64,000 nt of DNA from Dryocosmus kuriphilus (taxonomy: Eukaryota; Arthropoda; Insecta; Hymenoptera; Cynipidae): contig CM076192.1 in the NCBI GenBank assembly GCA_038277395.1, forward strand, positions 54,793,119 to 54,857,118, written 5' to 3'. Below the pieces are notes generated by a model, which did not search any database, was not told the origin of the DNA, and saw only the letters and a program-made list of their open reading frames with translations. Below, in pieces: positions 32,499-45,031 of the stretch. Position 1 is the first letter of the stretch. The number at the start of each line of letters is the position of its first letter. A program made the translations under genes and the position numbers.

Positions 32499-32514
32499 GG
32501 CCCTTTTCAGGGCC
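32499..32514 (+). terminator. Histone 3' stem-loop (H2B)
   Basis: GGCCCTTTTCAGGGCC, identical to the H1 and H2A hairpins, followed by ACCAAA. Confidence 0.95.
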
Positions 32515-34300
32515 ACCAAATTTTCTAACGAGGAACCTTCTTTTTTGATCAAACGTTGATTATTTCTTTTAAAATATATTGCAATTTACGTATATTTTTG
32601 TAAATTCCAACATGAATGTGCTGTGTACCTATCTTTATTGACCAGGTTCAGTAATTAGTATTTTTGAGGTTATTCACGGAAACACTTGAATATCTGGATC
32701 AGTTCTTGATTTCTTTTTAGCTTGAAAGTCCTCTCACTAAAGGTCCTGAAAAATGTTTTTAAGGTTCTTTACCATCACGCTTCTTTTAAATACGAGTGCG
32801 TAATGAAATATTCTTTTAATAAGTCAATAATGCTAGTCACAAAATGAAACATCGCTCGAAGACTGATGTTTAATAATTAAAATCTAGTATGGAGCGTAGG
32901 TTGAAAAAAAATTTGGAACTGAAAACCAGCCTAGCAGCCTAACACTGTCTTAAAAATAAATTGGATGGTTGGTTAATGGGCAAAGTGGGAGGTTAGTTCT
33001 AGTTTGAAACTCGAAGAGACGAGAAGGTATTCTAACGGTGATTTGGGTGAATAAATAAAGTTTTCAAATTAAAAATTTATTGATAACTCTGGTTATACGA
33101 AAGTTTTTAAATTTAATTATTTTTTAGACGTTTTTATCGCGAAATATTAAAATTACAATGATTTGTTGCGACTATATCGTTTGTCGTTGGTTTTCATAGA
33201 CGATAGTCGGCGATATATTGCAAAACAGAGAATATTAGCACTTATTATTTATATCATTTTTAAAAAGTAATTTTTAGTTATAATTACCAAATATGTACAA
33301 AATTTTATTGGTAATTTAGAATTGATATAATAATTTTGTTACTGTATTTGTAAATTTCAATCGAGATAATGAATACAAGTTTCTATTGATTCTTAATTAA
33401 GAGAATTTTGGAGAAGCGTAAGAAGTAAATATAGGATCAATTTTACATTTAATTGTTAAAAAAAATTATTTAACGAATTTTAAAATTTTATTGAGATCGC
33501 GAAAATGGAATTTCATTATTAGAAACTTCTTGATACAACTTTTTAAAATCTATCGCCTCAAAAATCACTTTCCAAGAGCTAGAATATCGAGAATAATATT
33601 CTTTTTTCTTAAAAATGAAAAGACTTTATAAAACAATAATCTAATCAAATCTTTAAGTTTAACTTTGCTGATATCATTCTTTGCATCTCAAGAATAATAT
33701 TTAGATACAATAGATTGCCTTTAAAAAACATTCTTCGTTGTTTTAAGCAATTTAAGCAATTTTTGTTTTCTGTGGAATAATTTCCTTTCGCCTCAAGAAT
33801 AATATCTTGACACAATAAGTTGCCATCAATGGTAATTGTTATAAACAAATACACTAATTTAGTATTTTTGATAAAATTCCTCAAGGCCGGCAGTGCCTTA
33901 AGTAAATTAATTTCCTTCATAATTTAAAATCGAAACCAATTTCAAAATCTCTTTTCAAATAGTAGTTCGAAAATTTTTCAATATTTATTTGCAAGTAAAA
34001 TTTTTTGAACTCATTACTGTATATTATAGCGATGATTACTGTTTCTAAAGTTGTGAATTGTTCTATTTCAGATAAGATTATTCGTTTAAATTAAAAAAAA
34101 AAATTAATTAAAATTACAAACCCCCTGCTTGTTTCGCATTTGGTCTGTATCTTATAATGCTATAACAATCTTTAAACTCAATTTTATGTGTCGGATTAAG
34201 TTTTGTTTTGCCGAGTGCTATAATATCTGGGGGTTTTTTAACGCATAATAATCAACTTACTATATTTAGTACATAGTAATAGGAACAAATATTTTGAATC
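32515..34300. other. AT-rich non-coding stretch
   Basis: No gene found; H3 and H4 are not here. A two-copy direct repeat of about 108 bp spacing (CTCAAGAATAATAT at about 33689 and 33796) is the only structure noticed. Confidence 0.45.
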
Positions 34301-34303
34301 TTA

Positions 34304-36995
34304 ATTATCAGTTTTTAATTTTTCCGAGACTAAAGAGTCAAAAATAGCCGACTTTCTTTTATTAATTTTTACTCGAAGTTGATCGACTTTTTCTTTTTGA
34401 TTTAAATCTTCGACATGTAGATTTTGATCTCCTCTGAATAATTCAACTAAAACCGCTTTACTTGTACTATTTTCTTTGGAAATAGCTTTTTTCACAACAT
34501 TTTTCATGGATTCTGTTTCTTTAGCTAAGTAATTCCTTGTAAACTTTTTCTTCCTCTTCTAGCTCAGTCTCCAAAATTTTCAAACTTTTCAATTTTTTAT
34601 TAGCATTGCTTAATATTTCTTCTTCCTTTCTCTCTCTTTCTAATTCTTTTTCTTCTTGTTTCCTTTTATCCTCTGCTATTTTTTTATTTTTTTTTTATTG
34701 TATAAATAATATTGATAGGCTCTGTGAGCTGCTCGACTCATTTTTATAAGATTGTCAGTGATGGGAACTTTATAAGGCTTGGAATCCCAATTTTTTAGAC
34801 CATTTTGTACACCTATAATTGCATTTAATGTTTTGAGATTCATATTGGCTCGATCATCAGTTAAAATATTGTGTGAACTAGAAAATCCCCTTTCTACACT
34901 GCTACTACTATGTGTCAATGATAAGGCAGCCTTTACTACCTTCGTTAAAACTGGGTAACGAGCACATGGCGGATTTTTCAACATAAAAATTTTAGGCCAA
35001 TAATCATCAATTCTTTCGTTCTCTTGCAAAGTGAATGATACTTCCAAATCAACTTGAAGTAATTGAAATTCTTGACTTCATAAATCAACGTCGACGTCGA
35101 CTAGAGGTAGAAAAGTAGCGATTTTTTGAATTTAAACAATAATATCAAATTTTTAAATGTTTTCTGGCGATAAACATTCAAAATATCGAAGAGAACGTAT
35201 AGCAGGGACTTCCTCGAGTAAATACTTAATGATTGTTGTATAGAAATTGTGAACTTGATTTAGAAATACAGTTTTACTCGGCTCTTTCAAAAGTATCAAT
35301 TCAGCATTAATTTTCCACTAAAATTTATATCTTTGAGATCACGTAAATTCGCTGGTGCCAATTATTCTGAAGCTTTCATACTTAAAAAGCTTTTTTTCCA
35401 TAACTCAATATCAGGTTTAATAATATTAAGAGCACATTAAATAAATCAATTTCTTAAGCTGAGTATACAAAACATGGATCATTGGTTCTTCTTTTTGCAT
35501 TTTCAATCAGAATTCAGATGTAAAAATTTTAGCTGCATAAGATATGGACATTAGGGTTATTTTGAAATCCTTAATCTGCAAATACTTTCGAATATCTATG
35601 TAAGTTGTTTTTGTTACCATTTTTGCATCTTTATTTGGTATAAAATTTCGGAAGGTACTCTTCTAGTACGGGAAGTTGTTCTAAGTAGGGCTGGGCGGTT
35701 ATTGGAATTCATAACCAGTCATAGATCATTGAGTTATCCGGTTTTACAACCGGTTAGCTGGTTTTTTAAAATAACCGGTTAACCGGTTATTTAAAAAAAA
35801 ACATAACCGGCTACCCGGTTTTTTAAAAAACCGGTTATCATAACCGGTTAACCGGAAAACCGCCCAGCCCTAGTTCTAAGGCTCGATCTGAAGCTGGGCC
35901 GAGTGTGAGCCATCTCACTTCACAATGTTTCATCAACTTGTGATCTGGGACTTTTGTTTTTACTTTATTTCGATAAAATTTTGACTGCGTAAGTGCTGGT
36001 TTTCAAAAAAGAAATATAACTTCACTAATGCATCTGCTACATCTATTTCAAGTTCTCCACAGCCTTTTTTAAAACCATTGTTTACGACATGCAATAAACA
36101 TGAACCTATATCGTACAGAAGCTTACTATTATTTTTTTGTAACATCTCTTGAAAAAGACGAAAAACTTTTTTATTAAAATTTGGTCCATCACAGCCCAAT
36201 GTTAAAACATTTCTGACAGACAATTTATTTGTTTCCAGGGCTTGAATTAAATATTTGAATATCGTATCGCCATCGCCTCTTTCAATAAAATAGGTTTCTA
36301 AATGTCTGTTTATAGATGAATTCTGAGATTCTGACCAAAATTGTGCCCTTATTTGCAATTCTTTGCAATATTTTTCGTTACCACTCTCATCAAATTGTAG
36401 AGTGAAATATGTATTAGGCTTTTGCAACCTGAAAGTAGAATATCTTTAAAATAAGGACCTAAGACATAGCAGAGAACATACACAGCTTTTGTCCGAGAAA
36501 GTGTGATAGCGCTGGAATCTGTCCCAAGAAACATAACTTGATACAAATATTTTTTATCTTCTAAAGAGCGAAATGGTATGTTATATTGTAGAGCTTCCAA
36601 AATACTGTAAATTTCCGCTCTAGTAGCAGAATCCTGTTTATTGAAAAGAACTAATTGACATTGCTCAAACTTTGTTCGACTAGTTTTTTCACTTTGAATT
36701 GTTTTTTCCAATAAAATATTACTGCTTTGATTACGTGAACATGAAACATTCGACTCAGGCACAGATGCTAATTTCAACTGGTTTGATTTCAATTTGAATA
36801 AATTGTCTTTGTGTACCTTACTAGAAGCATCTTGGTTAATCTTTTCAAATCCTTTTTCTGTTAAAAAATTCTTCCGCAAAGATTGCACTTTTTATTGTAC
36901 TCGTTAGTAGGGACCTTTTCAGCCCACTGAGATACTTCATATCTATTACAATCTGTCTTTTTCAACCACAAAGGTTGAAATTTAGTTTTACCCAT
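34304..36995 (-). pseudogene. hAT-like transposase gene, decayed
   Basis: The minus strand starts 'MGKTKFQPLWLKKTDC' (36995) with a zinc-finger-like C-x2-C ('KKCNLCG', about 36880) that breaks frame at about 36870. Then comes an N-terminal segment (36888-36420) with 'IMFLGTDSSAITLSRTKAVY'-like sequence. The core follows with 'YFTLQFDESGNEKYCKELQI' and 'NVLTLGCDGPNFNKKVFRLF' (36427-35960), with candidate catalytic Asp in FDES and CDGPN. After a gap holding a nested MITE comes the C-terminal dimerisation region 'SLTHSSSSVERGFSSSHNIL' (35047-34676) and a coiled-coil, Lys/Glu-rich tail to 34304. Family membership rests on the SxERxFS dimerisation motif and the DESGN/DGPN core. Several stops and frame breaks make it non-functional. 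Confidence 0.7.
35686..35872. mobile_element. hAT-type MITE with perfect 8-bp TSD
   Basis: 187 bp with perfect 15-bp ends TAGGGCTGGGCGGTT and AACCGCCCAGCCCTA. It is flanked by GTTCTAAG at 35678-35685 and 35873-35880, the 8-bp duplication typical of hAT elements. The body repeats the palindrome AACCGGTT (with TAACCGGTTA variants) at least six times. It lies inside the decayed hAT-like transposase. Confidence 0.93.
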
Positions 36996-38285
36996 TTAAT
37001 TCTCTGAAATTATAAATTGAACAAGTTAAATCTATAACTTTTTTCAAATTGAAATTTCATTGAAGAAACGAATAAAAATATTTACATTCTATAAGTGTGA
37101 ATATTCGTTTCCAAGAATATTCCTCTCTTTTTCAGTACTCGCCGATTCGTTATCGAGTATCTAATCTTTTATTTTATTTCTACTCTTATGCACTCAAAAG
37201 TTAATAATATTTTTTTTTATCCTATACAATGGTATCAAATATCACAGAACTGAGAAAAGCATGATAATACCCGTTTACATTTTTAAGCTACTGTTGGGTT
37301 GACATGTTTTACATTTTTTAACTAAAATAAAACAGAAAACTGTTAGTAAAAATCCATAGTATAGCTCAAATATAAGATCATAACATTATTGTATTTACTC
37401 TCACCTGAGTTGTAGAAACAGAAGATACAGAACTCTGCTACTTTATATTTCTATTTACCGAATTGTATAAGCAAACATGTTGTACTGACAGCGTGGAGAG
37501 GTGGAATCTAAAAATTATAATTTGTAAGCTAACTATATTGACTATCCTTCATAACAAAAGTTTTTTAAAAAATTTCAAAAGTTTTCTTTATAGCTAATAT
37601 ACATTTTTGTGGTATGATTTCAAAATTTACCTGGCAAAAAAATGCTCATGAAGAATCAGGCATTCTAAATCATAGATCTTCTCCAAAATAAATTATAAAT
37701 TAAACGCTCGCTAAGGGACATTGACCTGAAATAATTAAATGACGTTTTTATTACTGCAATGTATTTACTGTACTGCGAAATGCAATTTACATTTCTCAAA
37801 TTATATCTACAATCTACAAAAATGGCCACTCATGTATATAAATATATATCTGCGAAGTTTGCTTGGATAAAACAATATTATATCTACTTCAACATTGAAA
37901 ATAAAAATATTTGAAATCAATGTTTTACGTAAACCTAACCTAACCTCGTCCATTTGACATAACTGTAGATAGTACTTTCAAATATTCTATGTCAAGTATA
38001 ATATGCAGTATAATCTATTGCTTTCCATTAATGTTAATCGTGCCTGACAAAAAAAGCTTTCTTGTTAAAAATTTTGTATAGTAATAACTTACGCCGCTTC
38101 GTTTATTCACAATACGATGTGATTTATACACATTTGTTTCACTTCAGATCGTTTCAACTGACTCAAACCTTTGCAAATTAAATATTGAATGCGAGTAGAT
38201 GTGAACTATTAAAAAGGGAATAATAAAAAAGAATGATCTGATATCGTGAGACGAAAAATGCCAGTTTGCTATGCCTGCGAAGTTG
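36996..38285. other. Non-coding stretch
   Basis: AT-rich, with no gene recognised. It contains AACCTAACCTAACCTC at about 37932, too short to be telomeric. Its right limit is the left breakpoint of the tandem duplication. Confidence 0.4.
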
Positions 38286-38318
38286 GCGCACCGACTTTAA
38301 AATATCTAACTTTATATA

Positions 38319-38545
38319 GAATCGTTTGGTGGTCGTTTGGTGGTCGTTTGGTAGTCAACTTTCATCGTTTGGTGGTGAAAACTGAAAAAGTTATTGATGT
38401 TTCAAAGTTGCGCGCTTACTTCCGTTAGCATGGCACTTTAATATTTAAAAAAAATTCCTTTTGGTATCGTTTGGTGGTCGTTTGGTGGTGTTTGGTAGTC
38501 AACTTTCATCAACTTTGATCGTTTGGTGGTCGAAATTATAGAAGA
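38319..38545 (+). repeat. TCGTTTGGTGG minisatellite, unit 1 copy
   Basis: The 11-mer TCGTTTGGTGG and the variant TCGTTTGGTAG recur about ten times in 225 bp, in clusters separated by unique sequence and by a repeated GTCAACTTTCATC. The same block is at 45196-45422. Confidence 0.8.
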
Positions 38546-39124
38546 TATCGGATAATTTAGAAAGTACATCTGGCCAGTTATGTGTCTCTGCGCATTCTTC
38601 TGCGCACTTGTGATTGGTGCGAAATTTAAATATAAGAAATGCTCTTTTTTAATGTGAAGGCTGTTTGGTAAGTATAATTGTATATAATTCTAGTTATGTA
38701 TTGTATGCCTTGCAATATAGTAACTATTTGCTTCTCAGTCAGTCTCGTTTGACAGAAATGACAGAATGAATGCCCTAACCCTTATAACTAGATTGAAATT
38801 TGACATTCGTCTTTCCCTCTAGTTACAAATGTTAGTGCACACATGGCGAAGATTGTACATTAAACAAATAAGAGTATTCTTAAAAAACAAAGTAGGAATT
38901 ATATGAATAAGAAAACCTTATTTCTCCGACATTTTTCATGCCAAATTTTACTAAACGTTAAAATACATATACGTTTCGGAATCAGACCGATTTAAACAAA
39001 ATGAAATTGTTTAAACATTTAAGAGTATTCTTAGAAAACAAATTAGTATACTTACAACTATTAAAAATTATTTGAAAATTTGCTGAGATTGAAATAATAT
39101 GTTTTTCCTACTTTCTTAGGTAAA
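38546..39124. other. Non-coding part of duplication unit 1 (also 45423-46001)
   Basis: No gene, RNA or clear element end in either copy. Internal repetition of AAGAGTATTCTTARAAAACA (about 38870 and 39022) is the only structure noticed. Confidence 0.4.
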
Positions 39125-39375
39125 CTACATCCCAGTTAACATTGATCGAGGCCGGTACGTACCCGCGACCTGTTTTTTTGGTACTTTGGTACCGTAAGTG
39201 GTACGGCGACAAACGTAGCCGGAACGTACCGGCTTGGGCGAAAATGTCCGCTTGCGTAGCAAAAATATCGTTGTTGGAACGTTCCCAATTGGATGCTTGT
39301 AAGGTAGCCGCCGCGTACCAGGAACGTACCTAAGAACACGTTCCTGGTACGTAATTGGTACGATCCCAACAAACA
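39125..39375. repeat. GGTACGTACC palindromic-word repeat, unit 1 copy
   Basis: About 250 bp packed with GGTACGTACC, GGAACGTACC, GGTACC, TGGTACG and GAACGTTCC words, most of them palindromic, in alternating orientation. It begins CATCCCAGTTAACATTGATC. It is open in several frames on both strands only because stops are rare in such words; I see no protein. Confidence 0.7.
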
Positions 39376-39525
39376 AATTTTTTTCCCTGGTCTTCAAACA
39401 ACAACGTACCTTGATACACACATATACATATATATATATGATATGATGTATAGTGATAGTTTGGAATATTAGAACTGGATGAGAGAGGTGAGATAGCGTA
39501 GAAAGGGTGCAATTTTTTTTGGACG

Positions 39526-40219
39526 GTGGAAGTTGGGTTGAGCATGATGGAGGCAAGAACGGCAGGAACGAAGGATTGCGAAACGGATATGACGACCAGT
39601 GAGACGGTGGCTAGTGATAGGGAGGAACAAGAGATGGCACAGCAAGGTGAGGCCGGTAAAAAAGGAAGAGGTAGACCGCGAAAAGTGACAGGTGAGGAGG
39701 GAAGTTCAAAATGTAAAGAGAATAATAAGGTAAGAAGACTGGAAAGTTATTGGTTAAAAAATCCGAATAGCGTGAGGGGAAAGAAATAGGCAACTTAAAT
39801 GCAGATACTCAAGAGGGAGGCCAGGAGGAGAGGGTAATGGATAATAATGAAAAAGAAGTATTTTTAGCAAAAGGGGAATTGACGAGGACTCCAATAAAAG
39901 AGAGAATATCAAAGGAGGAGGCGGGTAGACAAGTTTTACAATCAGAGGATGTTATTGGTTTATTATTGGAGTGGAAAGACGGTTGGGAAAAAAAGAGGAA
40001 GAAAAATGGGATAGAAGAATGGTAGAATTAGAAGAAATATTGAGGAAAGAGTATACTTGTAGACATGATAGATGTGAAGAATGTGAAAAGAAAAAGAAGG
40101 GGGAGGCAGAAAAGGAAGCGGAAGTAGAACAGCTAAAAAGAGAAGTTGAAAAAGGTAGGAAGGAAATTAGTAAATTAAATAAAGTATTAGAACAGCGCCA
40201 GGAAGTGGGGGGACAGTAA
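39526..40219 (+). pseudogene. Element X ORF1, AT-hook and coiled-coil protein, copy 1
   Basis: The protein starts 'MEVGLSMMEARTAGTKDC' and carries 'GKKGRGRPRKVTG' at about residues 43-55, a classic AT-hook (core GRPRK) for minor-groove DNA binding. It then turns into Lys/Glu-rich coiled coil ('EAEVEQLKREVEKGRKEISKL') with a Cys cluster 'CRHDRCEEC' at about 40056-40083. A one-base loss in the G run at about 39780 and a frame change near 39990-40020 break it. It probably replaces the gag-like RNA-binding ORF1 of other clades; that role is inferred. Confidence 0.65.
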
Positions 40220-40239
40220 GGCGAGACGAGGCCTCCGTC

Positions 40240-43200
40240 GGCGAAGGCAATGACTCTAGCACATGCTACTTCGGTGGCAGGAGGGTTGGAGGTTGCTGAT
40301 GTGGGCGGGGGTGACGGGGGGGACAGGTTTGACGGGTTTGGCAAAGCCACCACCTAAAAGGCTAAGTAGAGAGGAATGGGATGAAGAGATACAGTTAAGA
40401 AGGGCAAAGAAAAAGACTGTCATAATTAAAGGGCTGACACTCGTAACAAGAGAAAAGAAGGAAGAATTGGAAGGATGGTTGTGGAACATATTGCAAATAA
40501 AAGCTGGGTGAACAAATTGGAAAGAATTGAGGGAGGACTGAAAGTTGAATTTGAGGAGTGGAAATCCAAATTAAAGTTAATGAAAGAAAAGATAAGCTTA
40601 AGAGACTTAGGTTGGGGGGTATGGATTTTGGACGATCTAACAGAGAGACAAGAAGAGGTACAAACATGGTTAGAAAAAGAAGCGGAAGCATGGATGTTTA
40701 AAGGGAAGAGGGCCAGAATGGGTTATCAGAGACTCTGGGTAGATGACGTATGTCTAGAATGGGATGAGCTGGAAGGAGAATTAAGAATGAGAGGGAGGAA
40801 AGAAATTTTTTTCGTGACAATGGAAGAGGAAGTACTGTCAGATAGTGAATTGGTATTGATGCAATGGAATGTTCAGGGTATGGCAAACGTGAAGACAAAT
40901 TGGAAATTGTGGGAGAGTGTGGACATTGTCGTTTTCCAAGAAACATTCTTGGAAGGGAAAAGAATGGAAAGATGTATAAAAACGTTAGATAAGAAATTTG
41001 AATGGTTCGGCAAGGCAGCAGTCAGGAAACATACTAAAGGCAGAGCAAGTGGAGGGCACCTGATTGGTGTTAAGAAAAGGATAGAGGCTAGTTGGAATCT
41101 GACAGAATGGGAGTACGGATTACAGTTACAAATAAAAAAGAAGGACAGTGAGGATAATTACGTGTTGATCACGGGCTATAATATCAAACCTAATAATATA
41201 AAATTATTTTTGAAGAAGCTGGATCAAAAAGCGGATAGCCTAGAAGGACACACAGCAAGATTAATACTGGCGGGGGATCCGAACGCAAAAATAGGAACAG
41301 GCCAGGGAGTGGCGGAATGCGGCTTGGACGAAGAAATGGATTTTTGTCTAAGAAATTCAGAAGATAAAGAAATACGGTCTGAGGGTAAATATTACTAAAT
41401 TGGTGCGAGGCAAGAGCGATGTTAATTATGAACGGTAGAATGGAAGAGGATAGGGAAGGAAAGGTAACATGTATTGGGCACGGGAAAGGACTAGGTGGTG
41501 TATTGGATTTAGTCGTGGTCAAAATGGAGGAAGGAATAGACAAACCAGAATGGTTTAGGGGACTCCGGATTGCAGCTCAGGAGGGATCAGATCATTTACC
41601 AGTAATATATCGAGTGAAATGGGGCAAAACAGAAAGAAAATCAGAAAGGGAAAGAAAGAAAGTAAGAAGGCTAAAGTGGAAAGAGGAAAAAGAAGAAGAA
41701 TTCCGTAAAGAATGGCTTGAATGTTGGAAGGAAAGAGATACAGAAGAGAATCCAGATCCTGAGACAAGGCGGAGAAATATAATAGAGACAATTGAAGAAG
41801 CAGCAAGGAGGACTGGTATGACAACGAAAGGAGGAGGAAAAAATAGGCGGGAGGAAACGTGGGATAACGGCGAATACAAGTTGAAAAGAAGAGAAACATT
41901 TAAGCTGCTACACAGATTTAGAGGAAACAGGGATTGGAATAACAAGCAAGCGTACATGAGCAGTAGAAAGGAACTAGCAGAACTGAGGGAAAAATTGATC
42001 AAGGATTGGCTGGATAAAAAGCAGAAGCAGGTAGCAGAGAGTAGAAATATTACAGAATGGTGAAAGGCCATGAGTTGATATAGAAAGAAAAGGAGTATGG
42101 TGGGTAACACAGTTAAGAAAGAGGTATGGCTAGAACATTTTATGTCATTACTGGAGGGAGCTGAGGAATTTATAGAAGAGGCTGATGAGAAGAAGGGAAA
42201 GAAAAGAGCAGAAGACTTGAGGTTTGAGGATAATAGAAAGAAGAAAGAATTGAATGATAATAAAGGGAAAGAGAGCGAAGAAAAAGAAGAGAGAAGTGAA
42301 GAAGTATTAGAAGAGGATGATTTAAATAAACCTCTAGAGCAAGAAGAAATACTTAAAAGGATAAGGAAGTTAAAAAAAGTAAGGCTGCAGGAGAGGATGG
42401 GATTGTAGCAGAATTTTTGATGGGCATGCCTAAAGAAGGAATGGAAGAACTTCTACAAGTGATCAAGGACATATGGCAGAAGAAGCGATTAATAAAAATG
42501 AGAATTTGGCAGGTAACTACAGAGGAATTTCATTGTTAGATATAGGTTATAAAATATTGGCGTCGATAATGGCAGGAAGATTGAGCGAAAAGCTGGAGAG
42601 AGAAAAGAAATTAACGAGAGCTCAAGCAGGGTTTAGAAAAGGAAGAAGCACCATAGAGCAAGTATTTGTCTTGAATACAATAATAGGAAACAGACTGAGA
42701 AGAAAGAGAGGCAAGTTGTATGCAGTATTTGTTGATTTTAAAAAGGGTTTTGATATGGTGGATAGGAAAAGGCTGTGGACGAAAATGGAAAGGATGGGGA
42801 TAAATGGAAGGTTCCTAGAAATGACCAAAGAAATTTACAAAGAGACGTGGAATGAGGTAATAGTAGGAGAGGAAAAGACTGGAAAATTCACAACAAAAAA
42901 AGGTGTGAGGCAGGGGTGTCCGCTCAGCCCCATCTTATTCAATATATATATTAACGATCTAGAAACAGAACTAAGAAGAAAAGGAGATGGAGGCACGGTT
43001 ACTAGTCCAGGTTCAAATATAAAAATCTATGCATTGCTCTATGCAGATGATGCGGTGATAGTAGCGGAAGTTAAGGAGGACTAGATAAAATGATTGAGAA
43101 TGTAGAAAGATGGACGGAGAAGAACGGGATGGAGGTAAATGTAGAGAAAACAAAGATTATGGTGTTTAGGAATGGAGGGAAAAAGAAAGGAGAAAGCTGG

Positions 43201-43619
43201 AAATATAAAAACAGTGAGTTAGAAGTAGTAAGGGAGTTTAATTATCTTGGATTTTGGTTTACAACGGCAAATCAATACAATACACATGTTAAGAAGGCAT
43301 CAGGAAAAACGCAGCGATTGATTAATAAGGTATGGAGTGAAACAAATAGAGCTGCGATAACAAATTTAAAGAGAAAATTATTTTTTATGGACTCAACGGT
43401 GAAAACGGCGGCATTGTATGTGGTAGAAATTTGGGGATGGAAAAGAAAAGAAGCGATAGAGAAGGTACAGAGCAGATATGTGAAAGCGAGCATGGGACTA
43501 GGAAAGAACACACCTGATTACATATGGAAGATGGAAGCAGGGCGAAGGAGTGTGGAAATAGAGGCAAGAAGAAGGGCTGGCGCTTTTATAATAAAGGTAC
43601 TCTCTATGGAGGAGGATAG
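40240..43619 (+). pseudogene. Element X ORF2 endonuclease-RT, copy 1
   Basis: A long N-terminal helical region ('WILDDLTERQEEVQTWLEKE', about 40618) precedes an APE-type endonuclease with 'LVLMQWNVQGMANV' (40850), 'VVFQETFLEGK', 'LILAGDPNAKIGTG' (41263) and 'GSDHLPVIYRVKWG' (41586). The RT shows 'NYRGISLLDIGYKILA' (42510), 'QAGFRKGRSTIEQV', 'FVDFKKGFDMVDR', 'GVRQGCPLSPILFNIYINDL' and 'ALLYADDAVIVAEV' with catalytic YADD (about 43030). In-frame stops at about 41396 and 42061 and frame breaks at about 40500, 42375 and 42480 are shared with copy 2, apart from the first. Element Y interrupts it after 43619. Confidence 0.8.
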
Positions 43620-44982
43620 TCGCCCCATCAGCTTGCTCTGCACTCTCAGCAAAGTAGCTGAAAGCATCATTCTTTCTCGTTTCGACGATTTTTTTCTCAC
43701 GAAAAAACATTCTACCTGACTTCCAGCACGGTTTCCGCAAACGCCATGGAACAGCCCACCAACATCTTCGCGTTTCTGAATACATTGCCGACAATCTCAA
43801 TAAAGGTAAGCACACGTCCATGCTTCTTCTGGACTGTAAGCAAGCCTTTGACAGAGTTTGGCACGACGGTCTCATTTTCAAACTTATCCACTTAAAATTT
43901 CCTCATTACCTTATTGGCCTAATTAAATCTTATCTCTCAAACAGGAGTATTAGAGCTCGAGTCGGAAACTCCTTATCGCAACCCCAACTTATCACTTCTG
44001 GTGTCCCTCAGGGTTCTAAACTTTCCCCCTCTCTCTTCAACGTTTATTTTTATGACATTCCTGTCAATGATAAAATCCTCACTGTTCAATACGCCGACGA
44101 TGTTGGCTTTCTTCAATCTGCCAAGGTTATTAAACAATGTTCCTCTCATTTAAATAGATTCACCCCAGTTGCTCTCGATTAGTACTCCAGACGGAGATTT
44201 GAAATTAATAAAACTAAATCGGAAGCCGTCTTCTTTTCTCGACGCATTCGCACTCCTCCCAAGCTCCTCGTCAACTCTCTTCCCATCGAATGGAGCAATT
44301 CCGCAAAATATCTCGGCGTCATTTTTGACAAGAGACTCACCTGGTCCAAACAAATAATAGCTACACGCAATAAAGCCCTTGGAGCTTTTTACGGCGCTTA
44401 AACCGTTCTTTAATAATCACACTGTATCTCGGGCCACCAAAGCTCGAGCCTTCAATGCTATAATTAGAAGCATTTGCACTTACGCGATTCCAATATGGGG
44501 CTCTGCATCCCCAAACCGCCTATTAAAGCTCCAGGGGACTTACATGCGCCTTCTTCGATCATCATTGAACATCCCCTGGTACATACGCAACAAACAGATC
44601 CTTGCCGAACTCAAGCTACCTTCCATTACCGAAGCTGCCCAAACATACGCTTCAAACCTTCGACTTTCCGTGCAAAATCACCCAAACCCTAGCATCAACT
44701 CACTTGCAAATTACGTAAGTAAATCTTCTGACCGTTTTAGAAGGCCGTGCCTTCTTGTTTCGTCAAACCCGTAATCCTTTCTTCTCTTTCCGTGTTTCGC
44801 TTCTAGCGCGAGTGTCCCTGCAGTTCAACTGTCTTGGACCACCATCCTCCGCCCGTCTCATCTTTGGTTCATAACCTCCAGGTTGGTAACCATTCGGGGA
44901 GGGGTTTTAGTCGGTAGGCGCACCTCGCGAATCCGACACTACCCTTCACTGGGTGTCTTTTGAAGATTCCCCCTCCTCGACC

Positions 44983-45026
<44 letters not shown>
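43620..45026 (+). mobile_element. Element Y copy 1: 5'-truncated Jockey-type insertion with poly(A)
   Basis: Inserted in element X, with an exact 11-bp duplication GAGGAGGATAG at 43609-43619 and 45027-45037. It begins inside RT ('RPISLLCTLSKVAESIIL') and continues 'LLLDCKQAFDRVWHDGLI', 'TSGVPQGSKLSPSLF' and 'LTVQYADDVGFLQS' (about 44090). A C-terminal region runs to about 44770, and it ends with a 3' UTR and 40 A. Frame breaks at about 43705 and 44165 and near 44390. Unlike element X it uses C-rich coding sequence. Confidence 0.92.

Positions 45027-45031
<5 letters not shown>

Noticed and set aside
37932..37947. Telomeric CCTAA repeats
   Set aside because: Only about three units; such short runs are frequent in insect DNA.
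39125..39556. Minus-strand 143-codon ORF, duplicated at 46002-46433
   Set aside because: It lies over the GGTACGTACC palindromic-word repeat and the start of element X; its composition follows the repeat and no domain is visible.
41555..42110. Long minus-strand Ser/Leu/Phe-rich ORFs opposite element X (also 48436-48991)
   Set aside because: They are antisense shadows of the purine-rich element X coding strand, which rarely gives stops in reverse.
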